A stretch of DNA of 64,000 nt. Origin: Brienomyrus brachyistius (lineage: Eukaryota; Chordata; Actinopteri; Osteoglossiformes; Mormyridae). Positions 31,026 through 54,912 of this stretch are shown here, in pieces. The first letter of the stretch is position 1, and every line of letters begins with the position of its first letter. Location: contig NW_026042409.1 in NCBI RefSeq assembly GCF_023856365.1, positions 274,501 through 338,500 on the forward strand, in the 5' to 3' direction. The notes under the pieces were generated by a model. It saw only the letters and a list, made by a program, of their open reading frames with translations. It ran no database searches and had not been told where the DNA came from. A program made the translations under genes and the position numbers.

Positions 31026-34000
31026 TTAGGAAGAGCAGGCTGCTGTGGGACTTGCTGGTGACCCCAGGGACTTGGTCTTGCCGTTGTCCTCTAAGGCCTG
31101 GGCGAAAAGGGCAGGGTTACGGCTGGAGTGCCGCTGGCGTCTCACAAAGGGAAAGACACTGGGGCATGATGGGAAGGAGAACATGTTAGCGTTCCGCTAA
31201 CACTTGTGGCACTGCCTTTTCTAAGTCAGCCATGTTGGAAAATCCTTGACTACCGTGGAATTACAAACAGAAACTGGAGAGCATCACAGGGGACGCAAAA
31301 GCAATTAACATTACAGAACTCTGTGTAGTCTTAGTGACGAAGCTAAGCTGAAGCCAGCAGTTCACACTAAGCCCAAAAATCCCTGGAATTAATCGTTAAC
31401 AACCCCAGAAACAGAACCTGTGTGTATCCCACACCAATATGAGTCTTATCCCCTTATATAAAATACATGGAATATATTACAGAAAGACCCCTTTTATAGA
31501 AGATAATAGTTTTACCTTTTTTTGGTCTCTTGTGGTTCTATGGCTCTAGCCAGCATGTTTTTGTAGAGATCGGACTTTAAATAGCGGGCGTAGGAGTCCT
31601 GAGGGTGAGAGGAGAGGCCGAGAGCCCGTTTTAATGAAGCTGTCATCCACTTTCATGGCTGTGCACAGTTAATGCTCCTACCTTCTTCATCAGGAAATAG
31701 ATGTGCATCTGGGCGTCATCCAGGACAAAACGATGTGGGCTTTTCATGCCCTGCAGGGTCTTCTCCATGGTCTTGCTGTCCACGTTTACCCACTTGCTGG
31801 CTCCCGGGGCCAGGAACTGCCTGGGGGGAAGGAAGTGATGAGCCTGAGCTTTGCAGTCCCACTGGGAGTAAGCAAGTGCCACATCAGGGCCTGCTCTAAA
31901 TTCAACTGGGATGCAAACTGTCCCACTGGGCCACAAGGTCGCACTCACTTGTAGACCTCTTCCACCTTCTGCGGGATCGTAGCGCTCTCGCCGTGCCGGA
32001 TGTCCTCACAGGCCTCCCAGAAACAGAGGTTCTCCACTGTGAATGAAACAGCGCATGCATCAGCTACCTGCAGGAGGCGCTCATCACGATGCCAATATGG
32101 AGGAGAATTGCCTTTCATAGAGGGATCATGATTATTAATTTAGCAGATGCTAGATCCTATTTTTTTTTTTTTTTGAGAGGGCAGGGTCAGTCAGTCCCTG
32201 GAGTAACTGATCGACGGCCCAATAGTGAGGTCACTCAGCTGACTCTGGGATTTGAGCTGATGACCTCCTGCAATGAATCCCAATCTGCTGAGTCACACAC
32301 TGCCCAAATAGGCCCGCAGTGATCAAATAATGAATATGATTCTTACTTGCTGACGATGCCTCCATGAAGCTGATCTACTTGGGCGGGGGGGTCTACATGC
32401 TGCTCACCACTGAACTCCTTCTCCAGGTACTCCCTGAACTTGCACCGTCCCAGAGGGTCCCTAAGGAGCTCCGTGAAGCCGAACCCCCATCGTTCCACCC
32501 GCAGCTTGGTGGGTGTCTCCACCCTGCACCAGGAGGCGTGGAAGTGAAGAGACGACAGTCACCTCTGGGGGTGTGGCCCTGAAGAGGCAGGATGGGGCGC
32601 GGTAACGCACACTCACATGTCGGCATTCAGCGTCCAGAGTGCCGTGTCATCTGTTATCCAGGGGTTGCTGGGGGGGCAGCCTTGCATCATGGGGTCATGG
32701 TTCAGGTACTGCTCGCTGAACTTAAGGAAGCTGAACACAGAAGACCAGCCATTCCCAGTTTTAGTCCTACTTTCTATAATCCTTGCAAGTCATCAAATAT
32801 TCAGGTTCAATGCTGGCATATTCCAGCAAACTGGAGCTCGAAATGGTGACGAAATGATTATACGTCATTGAACCCTATAAGGAAATTCTCTTTTCATCTC
32901 CTCCATCTTGCTCTCCATAGGTGAGAGAAAGCTTGGTAGCAAAGGGCAGCTGCCCGTAGAGGCTCCCAGGAACCTGGGGGTTAAGGGCCTTGTTCAAGGA
33001 CCCACAAGTGTGCTGAAGCCAGGCTTGAACCGGCGACCTTCTGATCAATATTAAGTAATTATTTGCAGTTAAATACAGTTCAATTCAGTTTAATAGTCAA
33101 CCGGTTTCAATATTAGTTAGGCATCATTAATCCAGGATATGTGTGACTCTGAGATTTATGGTGAAAGATGGATGGGCAGATGGACGAAAGAACGAAATAA
33201 CGAGGTTAGATTTTCACAAAGAGCAGTCCCCAGCATTTTTGTCAGAATTAACATGAAATAGATCCCCCCCCCCACCAATCAGAGGCACAGTATACAGAAT
33301 ACCCAGAGATATCCCCCAGTTAGGGACTAATGTGGACTGGTGTCGAACCAGTGGTCCCCCAGCTATGCTGGGACTGAGGCTGAATCACAGGTGTTGGGGG
33401 GGGGTAGGTGGGGGAGGCTGTTATCCAACCTTTCCAGGCAGATGGAGGACTTGACCCTCGAGCGGCCCAGGGATTTCCTGATGTGTTCAATCTGGTGTCG
33501 GGAGCCATGAAAAATCACACGGGGAATATAAGAGTCAGAAAAAAGGCACAGCATGGTACACATCCAAGCCCTGATAAGAGCCATGCTGTTGTACCTTTAA
33601 ACAGAATTTGTCAATATCTGAGAGCCAACAAAAGAAAACGACAACACAGATGTAGATCCTTCCGAAGCAATTTTCTTATGACAGCATTCTTAAGAGCCCA
33701 CTTAATCACCCTCTTTGGTTGTTCTTGGCAACCATCCCATCAGCTGAAATAGGTTCACTCTAAATTCTTTCAGGCTTACCTCTCTTTTGTAGTAGTCCGC
33801 GTTCTGTTCTGTAAAGAAGGAAGAAACAAAACCGTCTCTAAACATGATATAAGCCACATGTTTATGGGAGTTTTACTTGCGCAAAAATGTTCTGAGGGCA
33901 CAAGGTTCATTGGTTCAGAGAGATAACCAATCAGACTGTAGAAGTGGTGGATACAGGCAACTAGAGGAGGGGGGGGGGTCAACCAATCAGATGTCTTGTT

Positions 34001-37000
34001 CCTGCCTCCTCTAGTTCCTTAGACCCACCTCCTCTACAATCTAATTGGTTATCTCTCTGAACCAATCATTTTTCCTTCTGCCCTCAGAACATTTTTGTGA
34101 GGGTAAAACTCCCACGAGCGAATCACATGCAAGGAATCAGACAGTAGGAATTCTGCTCACACTCAGCTCCTGGCTTTACTAAGCAGACATCCAGTCTAGA
34201 AACCATGAATAATATAGCACTATTACGAGTATGTATTGTGGGACTGCTGACGTACTTACGTTAGCATGGAAAACGAGAGCAGGAAGTGAGGAAGAAGTGA
34301 GACAGAAAGATGAGCACAACGAAGTGCTGTCACACTCACACACGAGCTTCCCTCGGATGCCCTCCCACCAAAAACACTGATTATCACTTCACTTCCTTGG
34401 GTAATTTGGGGGCCCAAGGCAACAGCCTATTCTGCCTATAGCTGCCATATATATATAGATATTAATATACATATTTTTTCTTCATGACTTTGATCTTATC
34501 TAGGCCCCGAGCGGCTCTCTTGTTTGCCCGGATCCGGTCCTGTGACTGACAGAGGCGATAAACAGCAGGTACTGGCATTACGGAAAAAATGTATATGCTT
34601 AATAAAAAGCTCAGACCAGCTGGACTCGGGAGTTGTGCCGGTTCCTTCGCTCAGGGCCTTGTTCTTGAACGCTGAATGTTCCCGGCTGCAGAAAATCAGA
34701 GGGTGAGAAATCCTTAGCTGAACTTCAGATGAAGAGTGAGCTCGTTTCTCTCAAGCAGACTGACGCCGGTCTAACGCTGCATTAATACCCCTTAGCACTA
34801 CTGGTCACATTTCCCATGATGCCACTGGGTACAGCCCATGGCGACACTGCCCAGTAGGGGACAGTGTGACAGCTTTCCAAAAGGACCATTCGGTCCTGGA
34901 GGGCCAGTCGGTGACACAGTATCCATGATCAGGACTGGGGTACCCTGCTTTACAGAATAAACTAACCAAATGTCGATACTGAATGCAATCTGATTTAACA
35001 TGGTTTCCTTAAATCCCAATTAAAGTGCTTCAGATCAGCTCAGGACTTAACAGCAGAGAGACTATTTGGCAAATTATTACGCTGCTATTTGCAATTACAT
35101 CCATTATCTCTCCGCTAACATGCAGCATTAAGCCTGAGCCGCAGGAATAGAGGTCAGATAATGGATCCGGTATTCCGGAGGTGGGATCCTCTTCCAGCTC
35201 GTTTAAAAGGCCCAACAAGTGGGGGGGTGGTGGGGGGGGAGACGCAAACACAGCATGTCTGCATTTTAGCTTCAGGCCGTCTCCCAGTCCCTTCGCACTC
35301 CTCTCTCCCAGATCCAAGCATCACCAGTCTTAGCGATGCGTCTCGTGTTTCTCGGGCAAAGAGAAAGGAGGCAGGAAGCGGCCATTTTGTCATTTGCTGG
35401 TTTTAATCCCCCCCCCCCCCCCCCAGCTTCCCCCGTCCACCTGGCCGTACCAGAGTGCAGAGCGTCCCTGCCTTTTAAACACGAGCAGCACCTGACTGGG
35501 GGGCCCTACGCTGCGTGGTTTTTGGCTCAACTGTGTTTCCGTCTAATTGGCGTCAAAACGGTGGGTTTCATCAATGAAGGTGGTGTGTGGCTGAGCGGGT
35601 TGGCAGTCGCCGCCTATGACTGGAAGGTTGCCGGTTTAAATCCCACAGTCAGCAGAGTGACATCACCACTGGACCCCTGAGAGAAGTCCCTAAACCCCCA
35701 ACTGCTCTAGTCTCAATAAAAGGTACATCTGCAAAATAAGCTGAATTTAGGATGTGATCCGCAGCTGCGTGGCTGCCATTCCCACCTCCTGATGCCGCCC
35801 CGGATGGGGATAATGGCCCACATAAACGCTGATGCTTATTAGCCCTGAGAGATGCTGCGCACCCAGCAGAAAGGGGCCCTAGTGACGGCCGGGATTAAGC
35901 CAGATACACACCACACTCTGCTCCTGTCCCACACTTTCATTCTCCACTCTCCTGTGTTATTCATGAACTCCAAATTACACTCAGCGAGGGTGCAGTTGCT
36001 CATTCCCGCAGCCTGCTGTCCTGTCTGTCTTCTGAAAGCTCTCGTCCCACAGAACATAGGCTTCTTCCCAGCTAAGTAAATATTTCATGATCACACTGAA
36101 GCAGTAGTGGGTTATCAGGCCTGAAGTGATATATTCCTCCCCCACAAAGTATGCATGGAGACACTCTGTGTGTCTTACTTAACGAAGATAAAACTCCCCC
36201 CCCCCCCCCCCCCCCCGTGAATTTTGCTGAGCTCAATGCTCTGGAGATGACGGAGATCGAAAATTATACCGGAAATGTTCCATATGTCCTTACAGATGTT
36301 TCCTTTGCCTTCCTTCATTGAACAAACCCGTTGTCGTGGGAGAGAACTGCACAACCCCCCAGCTCTCTGTGGGGGAATGGGACCCTGCCTATGCCTTCCT
36401 GCCAATCCTGCCAAGTTTCCCCTGTAAGTTGAAGGATCTCCTAACAGGCCTGCATGTAGATTAATGTCATACCCAGGACAAAGCAATTGCAGGTTAAGGC
36501 CCTTGCTGAAAGGCCCAACGGAGTAGAATCACTCTGGGCATTCACAGGATTTGAACCAACAACCTTCCACTTGCTTGCACAGATCCCTAGGCCCAGAGCC
36601 ACCACTCTGCCCCACAACCTCAAAAAAATCCTAGAATCGCCCCCAGCCTGAGGCGATATTCGAGCTGCCAAGGTGCATTGAGTTCAGGTTTACCCAGTGT
36701 GTGCTTTACTCTAATCACAGCATACTGGGTTTTCGCCGGGGCAGATGTAGGGAGTCAGGGGTTTCGGGGGAGGTGCTTACTGGCGGTCTGTTGACGAGCC
36801 AGTAGGCCTGTTCCTGACATTCCAGCACGATGCGGTCCGCCTTGCGCCTCTGTTTGGCTGCCCTGGTAGGAGCAGAGCAGTCGATGGAGAGTCAGAAAGC
36901 ATACTGGGTAATTAGCATATAGCGGTAATCACTGAACTGCAAGGTAGGGTTTTCATTTTTCTGTTTCCTTTTTCACTTAGAAATGGATTTCCGACTCTAG

Positions 37001-40000
37001 TGTTTAGGCTGAGGTCTGATTTAACAGATAGGAGGGAAATTATGACCACACACCATGTTACTTTTTAATTTAGGTAACATCATCATCCTCTTAATACGAG
37101 ATTTATTCATCCATTCTCATCTGTCCCCTTGTGTGCATTTATGAAATTGATTTCATAGCTCGATGCGACAGTATTCCCGGGCTGGGGTGGGGTTTACCTG
37201 AGCTGCTCCTTCGCCTGCATCACCACGAAGTCCCAGGTGTGGTTGATCCGTTTGTGCAACATGTTGTAGCTGTCCTGCGGAGACGATGTTTAAATGCGAC
37301 ATTGCCAGGTCGCACGGCTGGCTGCGTTGCTGCATGGGTTCACGTTATGACTCACAGGCCGAACCCCTCCCAGGATATCAGCTGGCAGTGTCGGATTCAC
37401 AAACCCTCTTACTGATGAGAACCTAAAATGCGTTGACCCTGACGCAACATGGCGGCAAGTTGGTGGATGTCTATGTGCGATCCTACTATGTGCATAATTG
37501 GTGGGAGGTTTTCTTACACAAAAATGTTCTGAGGGCAGAAGGAAAATGATTGGTTCGGATAGATAACCAATCAGATTGCAGAGGAGGCAGGACCAAGACA
37601 TCTGATTGGTTGCTCCTGCCTCCTCTAGTTGCTCGGATCCACCTCATGTACAATCTAATTGGTTATCTCTCTGAACCAATCATTTTTCCTTCTACCCTCA
37701 TAATATTTTGTGTAAGTAAAACTCCCATGAGCATTCAGCTATCACATGATCTCATCAAGCAATGCTTCAGACCAGCGAATAAGAATAGCATTGAAATGTA
37801 CATAAATAAAAATTTTCTCTTACCTTTTCATAGTCTATCAGCTGCCCTTGCTTTCTGATATTCTTCTTAGTCAAATAAATCGCTTTAGAAGAGCAAAAGA
37901 AAGACATGGCAAGAAACTGTGTTTTTCTATTATTCTAGTAAAGGGAAGTAATGATGTAATAGGCGAGCACATGATTAATAATTGGTAATCACCGTAATCT
38001 AGCTCGGAGGCTGGCCACTGCTGAGAGCTCCAGAAGTACGGAGTCTAGCAAAAAGGAGATGCTGTCATTTGAAACTATTCAGAAGCAGCGTGACAAAGGT
38101 GCTTTGTGATTTAACATGTCAGGGACAAGGCGGGTGGAAGGCATTTTGCTACTTTAACTGGCATTGGTTCTCATACATCAGTGTTTCCCAATCCGGTCCT
38201 CGGCGACACACAGATGATCCACGTTTTTGCTCCCTCCCAGCTCCCTACCAGACAGTCTACGTTTTTGCACCCTCTCAGCTCTGGAGCCCGGACCAGATTG
38301 AGAAATACTGTCCTACACGGTAATTCCGCAGTCTCTCCAACGAATAGTTTCGATATGCGTGCCCCCCCACATGGCCACCACCCTCTCGCGCTGCCCTCCA
38401 TCTGAAGAAACCGTGGTTTTAGGTTACCTGGAAGCGATACGGCGTCTCGTCGGGCCGCAGGACGAGCGTCCTGGGGTCCTTTAGGGGGTAAATGTAGCCG
38501 TGCTTCACGATCAGATTCCCCACATGAAGTGCCTCTGAAAACACACAAAGTGGTCACTCATTTCCACGTAAACTACTCAAAGCTCAAACAAATCCACTAC
38601 TCGTAGCCCAGATTTAGGCATAGTAATTCTCTAAATTTTTGTCAGTGGAATACAGTAGAACACACGATAACTAGAAACTGAGTAGGCATATTATATTTTA
38701 TTTTACGGTATAGCAAGTAACTGGAAAAAACGTTGACATGGTGCACAGAATAAGCCGCGGGGATGGTGCATTCCTCATCGGAACTATAATTAATTACGAG
38801 TAATTGGGACTTTCCACTTTCCGGCTGCCTCCGCGGCCATTGGCAGTCAGGCGCTCCCGGGGGTTTCAGACCGGCGCAGCAACAGCGCTGCTAGGGGGAA
38901 GCCTAGTGTTTACAGGGAGGGGTAACTGCTTACCGGGGCAACAGGTTTTTTGCCCATTCAAGTCTGTTAATGCATCTGCCATCTACTGCCTAAAAGTCCC
39001 CTCCTTTCCATTCCGACTTCTTTTCCAATCTGGGCTGTAAATCAGGGAAATCTGCTCCCTTGCTATTTAAAACCTCATCTGCATCGCCCGGGAATTCAGG
39101 ACAACAGCGTCTTGCAGAAGTGCATAATGAGGGAGACGGATAGCGATATTTCTCCAGGCATGACTGACTGCCTCTGGCTATCAGCGAAGTTTGCATCGGG
39201 ACTATCAAACCGTACAGCTCAGCATGCGTAGCGGCGCGACTCGGGACTGGCCTACAGATTATTTGTACTAATAGCCTCTCAGCAGAAAGATAAATAATTC
39301 AGCAGATAAATTGACGCCAGGGGAAGAAAATCCCAAAAGCTTCAGGCGAATGGGGTGTCTATGTTATGGACAAGCTCAATTCTGACATTTATTAATTCAC
39401 AGGCTCAGCAATATCAATGGAACAGAACATGCTTCTGTCAGACACGTGAATTGCATATGCTTACACATAAATGCAGCTAGGCTAATCTGTTGTATGGATG
39501 ACAAATTCTATTACTTCATTTGTATTTATTATTCAAAAGACTCGTTTATTTCTGTTATTTTATTACAAAAAAAAAAAAACCTGATGACGTCTTTCGCCAG
39601 CAGGGGCGCCATCGTCGTCACGAAGGGAAAAAAACAATCGATTAACCTCACATAAGAGCACCAGGTAACGCTTCCCTACATACTTCTCGGCCCTACCTTC
39701 TTCCATGATGGAGTACTTCTGAATTAGCCACTCCACGATATCATTTCCTGGGAAGGCATAGCGAGGAAGGCATCTAGTTAGAGTCGAGAAATGCATTAAG
39801 CCGTCATAAATCAAAAACGCTGAACTCGATAAATAAATTACATAAATAAATATGAGCGCAAGGAGATCGATGACAGTCTTAATGCACAGGATTCCCGAAG
39901 ACCGCCGATGTATGGGCTTTCCTGTGAAGGGCTTAAATGACCATTAGGACCCGGCCCCCGGGACACTGCACGGCCGGGTGTAAGACAACCCGGGCGGCAC

Positions 40001-41044
40001 GAAAAATTATTTTTAAAAAGTAAAATATGTATCGTGCACCTGTCATCGCATGTGGAATCACTGTGATTAACAGTCTTTGATTCTTCATCTTTATCCCCAT
40101 GTCGGGATCTTGCATCGCCACAATGACTTGTTCAATCTGGGATAAGAAGAATAGTCAAAATCGTGAAATCAAGGTGACGACAGACATAGTGAAAACGTTC
40201 AACCTAGTAATATAATAATTGCTTAATGTGTGATTTGATATGTAATCGTTATATTCATCATTAAATCACCGGAGAGACACACTCATATATTTAGGCATAT
40301 ATATAAGTAAACTACAAGGTTTTTCCTCTGACTATCTTAACTGCACGTCAAAGACGTTATCGGATATTCCCGACTACAGACTTTCGGTTTGATCATTTAT
40401 TCGCGTTATTAATTCAGCTCCTGATTACATTAAACTAAACATGCTCAGATTGTTACAACCTTTGCTTGTCGGTTATTTTTGGGATCTTTCTGGATGGGCT
40501 CAAGGCGGGGTCTGTAAGCACAAGCAAACTGCCAGCACTTTTGTTTTACATGAAAATAGTTTGATGTCGGCCTATTGCGTTATTGTCTGGCTATAATTTG
40601 GAGGCAATATTAAACAATAGGCCCATATATTGTAAATATACATGTTGTGTTGTTTTGTTGTTATCACAAACGTATAGCCTGATCATAAATTTCATGGATA
40701 CCTGGATGTTGTATGTTCCATTATATTTATGAATGAATGATTTATGTGAAGTCTGGCTTAGATTCGAGAATTAATCATATAGATTAAAAAAAGTTTTCAT
40801 TTAAAACTTATCTCATATAATAAAATCCTCGTCCGAACGAACATATGTCAGAATGAAAAAACATTTAAATTATTTTTGTGATGCATCAGTATCAATAGCT
40901 ACAACGTCATAACAGATATAGATATAATGCGGTTCATACTTTTGAAGTTGATGCGTATCTCCCGAAAAAAATCAACTCCAGAAGAGTCCGCGTCTGTAAA
41001 TGCCTGAACTTCGGAATCGATCCTACCTTTGTTAGGCGCGGCAT
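31026..41044 (-). CDS. rgs11: Regulator of G-protein signalling 11
   Basis: R7-family RGS proteins pair with Gbeta5 and speed GTP hydrolysis by Galpha-i/o in neurons and retinal bipolar cells. Minus-strand exons: 41044-41027, 40136-40040, 39747-39697, 38534-38428, 38044-37993, 37882-37824, 37274-37198, 36862-36781, 34685-34617, 33808-33780, 33491-33430, 32730-32617, 32523-32408, 32036-31949, 31820-31682, 31598-31516, 31158-31026. The start is MPRLTK. Then come the DEP domain ([19 protein letters not shown]), the linker ([15 protein letters not shown]), the GGL domain that binds Gbeta5 ([11 protein letters not shown] to [12 protein letters not shown]), the RGS domain ([60 protein letters not shown]) and a short Ser-rich tail ending TAACSS. 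Length is about 457 residues plus one missing microexon between 34,617 and 33,808: the flanking exons do not agree in phase. The choice of RGS11 over RGS9 rests on the N-terminus and the short tail. Adjacency to clcn7 matches human 16p13.3. Confidence 0.93.
32110..32315 (-). repeat. tRNA-derived SINE, fish LINE-tail type
   Basis: On the minus strand: a degenerate tRNA head (CAGCAGATTGGGATTCATTG), then the body with TCAGCTGAGTGACCTCACTA, GGGACTGACTGACCCTG and the ATCTGCTAAATTAATAA tail. A poly-T run at 32,161-32,174 interrupts it. It lies in an rgs11 intron. Confidence 0.6.
32925..33045 (-). repeat. SINE fragment
   Basis: AAGGGCCTTGTTCAAGGACC followed by GGCTTGAACCGGCGACCTTC is the body and B box of the same tRNA-SINE family, antisense. 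It lies in an rgs11 intron. Confidence 0.55.
33868..34122. mobile_element. Inverted-repeat MITE, copy A
   Basis: About 255 bp. The left end starts GGGAGTTTTACTTGCGCAAA, continues ATGTTCTGAGGGCA and reaches ATTGGTTCAGAGAGATAACC. The right end carries the inverse order (GGTTATCTCTCTGAACCAAT, TGCCCTCAGAACATTTTTGT, AAAACTCCC). The terminal inverted repeats are about 70 bp with few mismatches. There is no coding capacity. A second copy is at 37,500-37,735, and the left end resembles the flank of the 29-bp satellite at 51 kb. Confidence 0.75.
34435..34475. repeat. Short TA microsatellite
   Basis: Imperfect TATATA run in an rgs11 intron. Confidence 0.7.
35580..35745 (+). repeat. tRNA-derived SINE
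   Basis: Head GTGTGGCTGAGCGGGTTGGC (A box), B box GCCGGTTTAAATCCCA, body GCAGAGTGACATCACCACTG and GACCCCTGAGAGAAG, tail CATCTGCAAAATAAG. It is a complete but diverged member of the family that also lies at 45.3 and 46.4 kb. Confidence 0.7.
36470..36620 (-). repeat. tRNA-derived SINE fragment
   Basis: Antisense body and head: AAGGCCCTTGCTGAAAGGCC, GATTTGAACCAACAACCTTC and GAGCCACCACTCTGCCCC. It lies in the intron upstream of the exon at 36781-36862 of rgs11. Confidence 0.6.
37500..37735. mobile_element. Inverted-repeat MITE, copy B
   Basis: Same structure as copy A: left end GGGAGGTTTTCTTACACAAA, AATGTTCTGAGGGCAGAAGG, GATTGGTTCGGATAGATAAC; right end GGTTATCTCTCTGAACCAAT and AAGTAAAACTCCCATGAGC. 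The GGTTCGGATAGATAACC variant here is closer to the satellite unit (GGTTCAGATAGGCGAC) than copy A is. Confidence 0.75.
38175..38320. mobile_element. Short non-autonomous DNA element, copy 1
   Basis: GTGTTTCCCAATCCGGTCCT, CCACGTTTTTGCTCCCTCCC and, at the far end, GCCCGGACCAGATTGAGAAA form an imperfect inverted repeat typical of a fish hAT-type MITE. A partner copy is at 48,041-48,214. It lies in an rgs11 intron. Confidence 0.6.
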
Positions 41045-41609
41045 CTGTGTCTTGCAGCTGTTCCCTTGGATAAAGATGTTAATTGTCATGCTTACAGCAT
41101 CTCGATCTCCGGCGTTTGTGAAGTTGGGATTGATGCTGTCCTGTGTTTTTTTTTTCCTTCCACACTTAAGCTCTGCTTGTTACTGCCCCATAGCGGAGCG
41201 CAAGTGAAACGGACTACCGGAGATTTGCACTGTTTTTCTGTTAGTGTGTATAATCAAAATATGACTCAGTTTGGCCAGTTAGAAAAATATGATAATAGAA
41301 AAGTATTCTTTTCCTCTCACTTTTTTTTCTTGATTTAATTACCGACTTCACGTACTTACACTGTGTCCCGTTGCACGATGTAATATTGCGAAACTATGAT
41401 TTTGTGGCAGTGTTTTGTAAAGGAATTTTCCGTTTAATCATCGTCTTAGTATAAAGCTATATGGTTGTTCTGGTATCAGTGGACGTACATTATGTATTTT
41501 TTCTTCTCTTGAGCACCATGGTCATGACATGAAGCTCAGTCATTGATTACTCGCAGTTAGTAGTCATCCGCTGTTTATCTTGAAGATGTAAAAGTAGTGC
41601 GCGTACATC
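41045..41609. other. Region upstream of rgs11
   Basis: No TATA box is obvious next to the rgs11 start codon. A poly-T run lies at 41,144-41,152. It should hold the rgs11 promoter and 5' UTR; nothing further can be read with confidence. Confidence 0.3.
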
Positions 41610-41681
41610 TCCTCGTTAGTATAGTGGTGAGTATCCCCGCCTGTCACGCGGGAGACCGGGGTTCGATTCCCCGACGGGGAG
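41610..41681 (+). tRNA. tRNA-Asp (GTC)
   Basis: A 72-nt gene with a perfect cloverleaf. Acceptor TCCTCGT pairs with ACGGGGA (one G-T pair). The A box is TTAGTATAGTGGT, the anticodon loop CTGTCAC carries GTC, and the B box is GGTTCGATTCC. The sequence is the standard vertebrate tRNA-Asp. It lies between the divergent starts of rgs11 and u2af2, with a Pol III terminator a few bases downstream. Confidence 0.97.
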
Positions 41682-41691
41682 AGTCTGCATC

Positions 41692-41696
41692 TTTTT
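41692..41696 (+). terminator. RNA polymerase III T-run terminator
   Basis: Five T residues 11 bp after the tRNA-Asp 3' end form a standard Pol III stop. Confidence 0.8.
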
Positions 41697-42240
41697 GCCT
41701 CGGTCTCAAAAGGCACCAAGCTAGAACCGGCCCCGTGTTAGTGGAAACGGGGCTTGTGACTTGTACTCATGCATAATATTCTGCGGGTCGCTCAGCAGCG
41801 CAGCATATGAAACTAGACTCGGATTGTAAGTGTGTGGTTTTGATAATTGATGTATGGATGGATGGATCCTTAATAAGAGATATAAACAATAAGGTCCAGT
41901 CGCCAACTAATCATGTAAAATACGTCATAAACTCATGGTTGTTAAACCCAGAATAAAAATGAAGACGTATAACTAGGAAAGTCAACTTGCACATTTCAAT
42001 TTTGGTTCGATATAATCACGTTGTCCTTAACCCTCCAGTGCAGGAGGGGACGGTAATGCGCATCGAATGTTTCCGAACCTGTGTGTGATACAACCGAGGA
42101 AGAGCCGATGACTTCGGGGGAGGAGGGGCAGGCGACTCGGAAGAAAAAGCAGCAGAACCCAATGCAGCCTGTAGCCCATTCAAAGGCCTACTGTTGGACC
42201 TCTGCTTATTTTGCAATACGTCTTTAGTACGGACTGAAAA

Positions 42241-54912
<12,672 letters not shown>

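Noticed and set aside
34440..34545. Candidate rgs11 microexon (acceptor TCAGTCACAG, then [12 protein letters not shown])
   Set aside because: No matching donor in the needed phase and no resemblance to the RGS11 linker, so it was not added to the gene model.
38171..38557. A 128-residue minus-strand frame
   Set aside because: It runs through the rgs11 exon at 38428-38534 in the wrong frame and into a MITE.
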